Translations under genes and position numbers: made by a program | DNA from: Anaerotignum sp. | GTDB taxonomy: Bacteria > Bacillota > Clostridia > Lachnospirales > Anaerotignaceae | Assembly: GCF_030625865.1 (NCBI RefSeq) | Contig: NZ_DAOUQB010000001.1 | Location: 62,001 to 126,000, forward strand | Direction of reading: 5' to 3' | DNA length: 64,000 nt | Shown: positions 62,958-64,000 of the stretch, piece by piece | Layout of the letters: each line of letters starts with the position of its first letter | Numbering within the stretch: position 1 is the first letter of the stretch | Notes under the pieces: generated by a model | The model's database searches: none | Seen by the model: the letters and a program-made list of their open reading frames with translations, nothing else | Told to the model about the DNA's origin: nothing

Positions 62958-64000
62958 ATGCAGTCAATTAAACAAATCAAAGATTATTTACAACATTGCC
63001 CTATGGAACAGCTGAATCAAGGGATTGAGAAGTTTGCCTTGGATGAGCGAAAAGGGGTGCAAAGTGCTATTGCATCGGCAATGAAACGAAAGGATGCTTA
63101 CGAGAAAGAACAGATCCGTCTGGAAGGACTGCTGGAATATGAGAAATCCTGTTATGAACAGGGGTACGATTTGATTGCAGGGGTGGACGAGGTTGGTCGA
63201 GGCCCATTGGCGGGACCCGTTGTTGCTGCAGCAGTTATACTCCCCAAAAATTGTAAAATAGAGGGCGTAGATGATTCCAAAAAGCTTTCGGCAAAGAAAC
63301 GGGAAAGTCTTTATGAAGAAATATTGGAAAAAGCCATTTCCTATGGAATTGGCGTGATTTCATGGGAAAGAATAGATGAGATTAATATTTTGCAGGCGAC
63401 CTATGAGGCCATGCGTCAGGCAATTGCTGATTTGAATCCTGTACCTAGATTTATTTTGGCGGATGCAGTGACCATTCCTGGAATTTCTATCCCCCAAAAG
63501 GGCATTATAAAAGGAGATGCTAAGAGTCTTTCCATTGGTGCGGCAAGTATTGTAGCAAAGGTGTATCGGGACAGGCTGATGGAGACCTATGACGAATTAT
63601 ATCCTGCATATGCTTTCGCTTCAAACAAAGGCTATGGCTCGGCGCAACATATTGCGGGGATTCGTGTTCACGGAATCTGCCCCATTCATCGTAAAAGTTT
63701 TATAAAAAATTTTTTGAATCCAGAAGATAATCAAACAAAAGGTATTTATGGTGAGGAGCTGGCGGTAAAAGAGATGCGTCGCTTGGGCTATGAAATTTTG
63801 GAAAGAAATTATCGTAGTCTGGGAGGAGAAATAGATATTATTGCAAAAAAGGATACATACATCATCTTTACTGAAGTAAAATATAGGGCAGGGCGAAAAA
63901 AAGGGGAGCCGGCAGAAGCGGTAGACAAACGTAAGCAGGAGCATATTATCCGTACTGCGAAAGCTTATATTGCTGAAAACGGTCTCGATTGTGATTTTCG
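62958..64000 (+). CDS. rnhB: RNase HII-YraN fusion (3' end outside window)
   Basis: One uninterrupted frame of at least 347 codons. Residues 1-72 are a helical N-terminal extension. RNase HII follows at about 73-252: AGVDEVGRGPLAGPVVAAAV with the acidic active site, DDSKKLS, KSLSIGAASIVAKVYRDRLM, and a GYGSAQH...GICPIHRKSF end. A short linker (LNPEDNQTKG) leads directly into a YraN/UPF0102 domain from about residue 263 (GEELAVKEMRRLGYEILERNYRS, GGEIDIIAKKD, FTEVKYR), a restriction-endonuclease-like fold. No stop or second ribosome site lies between them. RNase HII removes ribonucleotides from DNA. The frame is open at the window end. Confidence 0.92.
   Translation, partial: MQSIKQIKDYLQHCPMEQLNQGIEKFALDERKGVQSAIASAMKRKDAYEKEQIRLEGLLEYEKSCYEQGYDLIAGVDEVGRGPLAGPVVAAAVILPKNCKIEGVDDSKKLSAKKRESLYEEILEKAISYGIGVISWERIDEINILQATYEAMRQAIADLNPVPRFILADAVTIPGISIPQKGIIKGDAKSLSIGAASIVAKVYRDRLMETYDELYPAYAFASNKGYGSAQHIAGIRVHGICPIHRKSFIKNFLNPEDNQTKGIYGEELAVKEMRRLGYEILERNYRSLGGEIDIIAKKDTYIIFTEVKYRAGRKKGEPAEAVDKRKQEHIIRTAKAYIAENGLDCDF

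Overview
The window looks like a low-GC (about 40%), mostly co-directional chromosomal segment of an anaerobic Gram-positive bacterium of the Clostridia. Support for this: a complete WalRK cluster with walH, walI and walJ; the tmk-darA-holB-ricT-trmN6-rsmI block; DnaD/DnaI-type helicase loading; RNase J; the ireB-ruvX-DUF1292 trio; GlgC/GlgD; strong AGGAGG-type ribosome binding sites; and frequent TTG/GTG starts. A giant 2-hydroxyacyl-CoA dehydratase activator-related fusion and a strongly expressed-looking D-2-hydroxyacid dehydrogenase suggest a fermenter, perhaps near Lachnospirales/Anaerotignum. That placement is inference.

Layout. 1-13.7 kb is housekeeping: pyrG, a SEC-C protein, sua5, rpiB, upp, tagO-like, dnaD-dnaI, then the tmk-to-rsmI operon. 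14.0-18.3 kb is the dehydratase-activator fusion. 18.7-21.8 kb is an orphan hybrid sensor kinase. 22.2-31.0 kb is the wal region: walR, walK, a secreted Ig-like protein behind an array of WalR half-sites, walH, walI, murA, a hairpin-rich repeat island, walJ and rlmH. 31.0-33.2 kb holds a DUF1275 membrane protein and convergent murC. 33.7-40.1 kb holds glgC-glgD, glmU, prs and a D-2-hydroxyacid dehydrogenase with a clear promoter/operator. 40.3-45.9 kb holds a possible small RNA or attenuator, pth, mfd and a PrsA-like lipoprotein. 46-50.5 kb holds an EFR1-type ferredoxin, a LysR regulator, and an ArsR regulator with its metal-exporting P-type ATPase. 50.7-53.0 kb is a small accessory patch on the minus strand with a tandemly duplicated membrane-anchored protein and a YdcF protein. 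53.1-54.8 kb (minus) is a peptidase C26, MscS channel and DUF951 operon. 55.0-64.0 kb returns to housekeeping: mtnN, two hypotheticals, a Cof hydrolase, mtaB, ireB-ruvX-DUF1292, RNase J with a long structured leader, and an in-frame RNase HII-YraN fusion that runs off the right edge.

How the genes connect. Cell-wall synthesis and its control are concentrated here: tagO-like, murA, murC and glmU, with WalRK and its membrane regulators. A four-half-site WalR array before the walH/walI operon suggests feedback by WalR on its own regulators. Replication and repair (DnaD, DnaI, HolB, Mfd, RuvX, RNase HII) and RNA modification or decay (RsmI, TrmN6, RlmH, MtaB, Sua5, RNase J) make up much of the rest. 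No tRNA, rRNA, CRISPR array, complete insertion sequence or prophage was seen. The points most worth a second look are the RnhB-YraN fusion, the WalR array with its Ig-like first gene, the dehydrogenase operator, the candidate small RNA before pth, and an inverted dispersed repeat (1-145 and 29402-29548).
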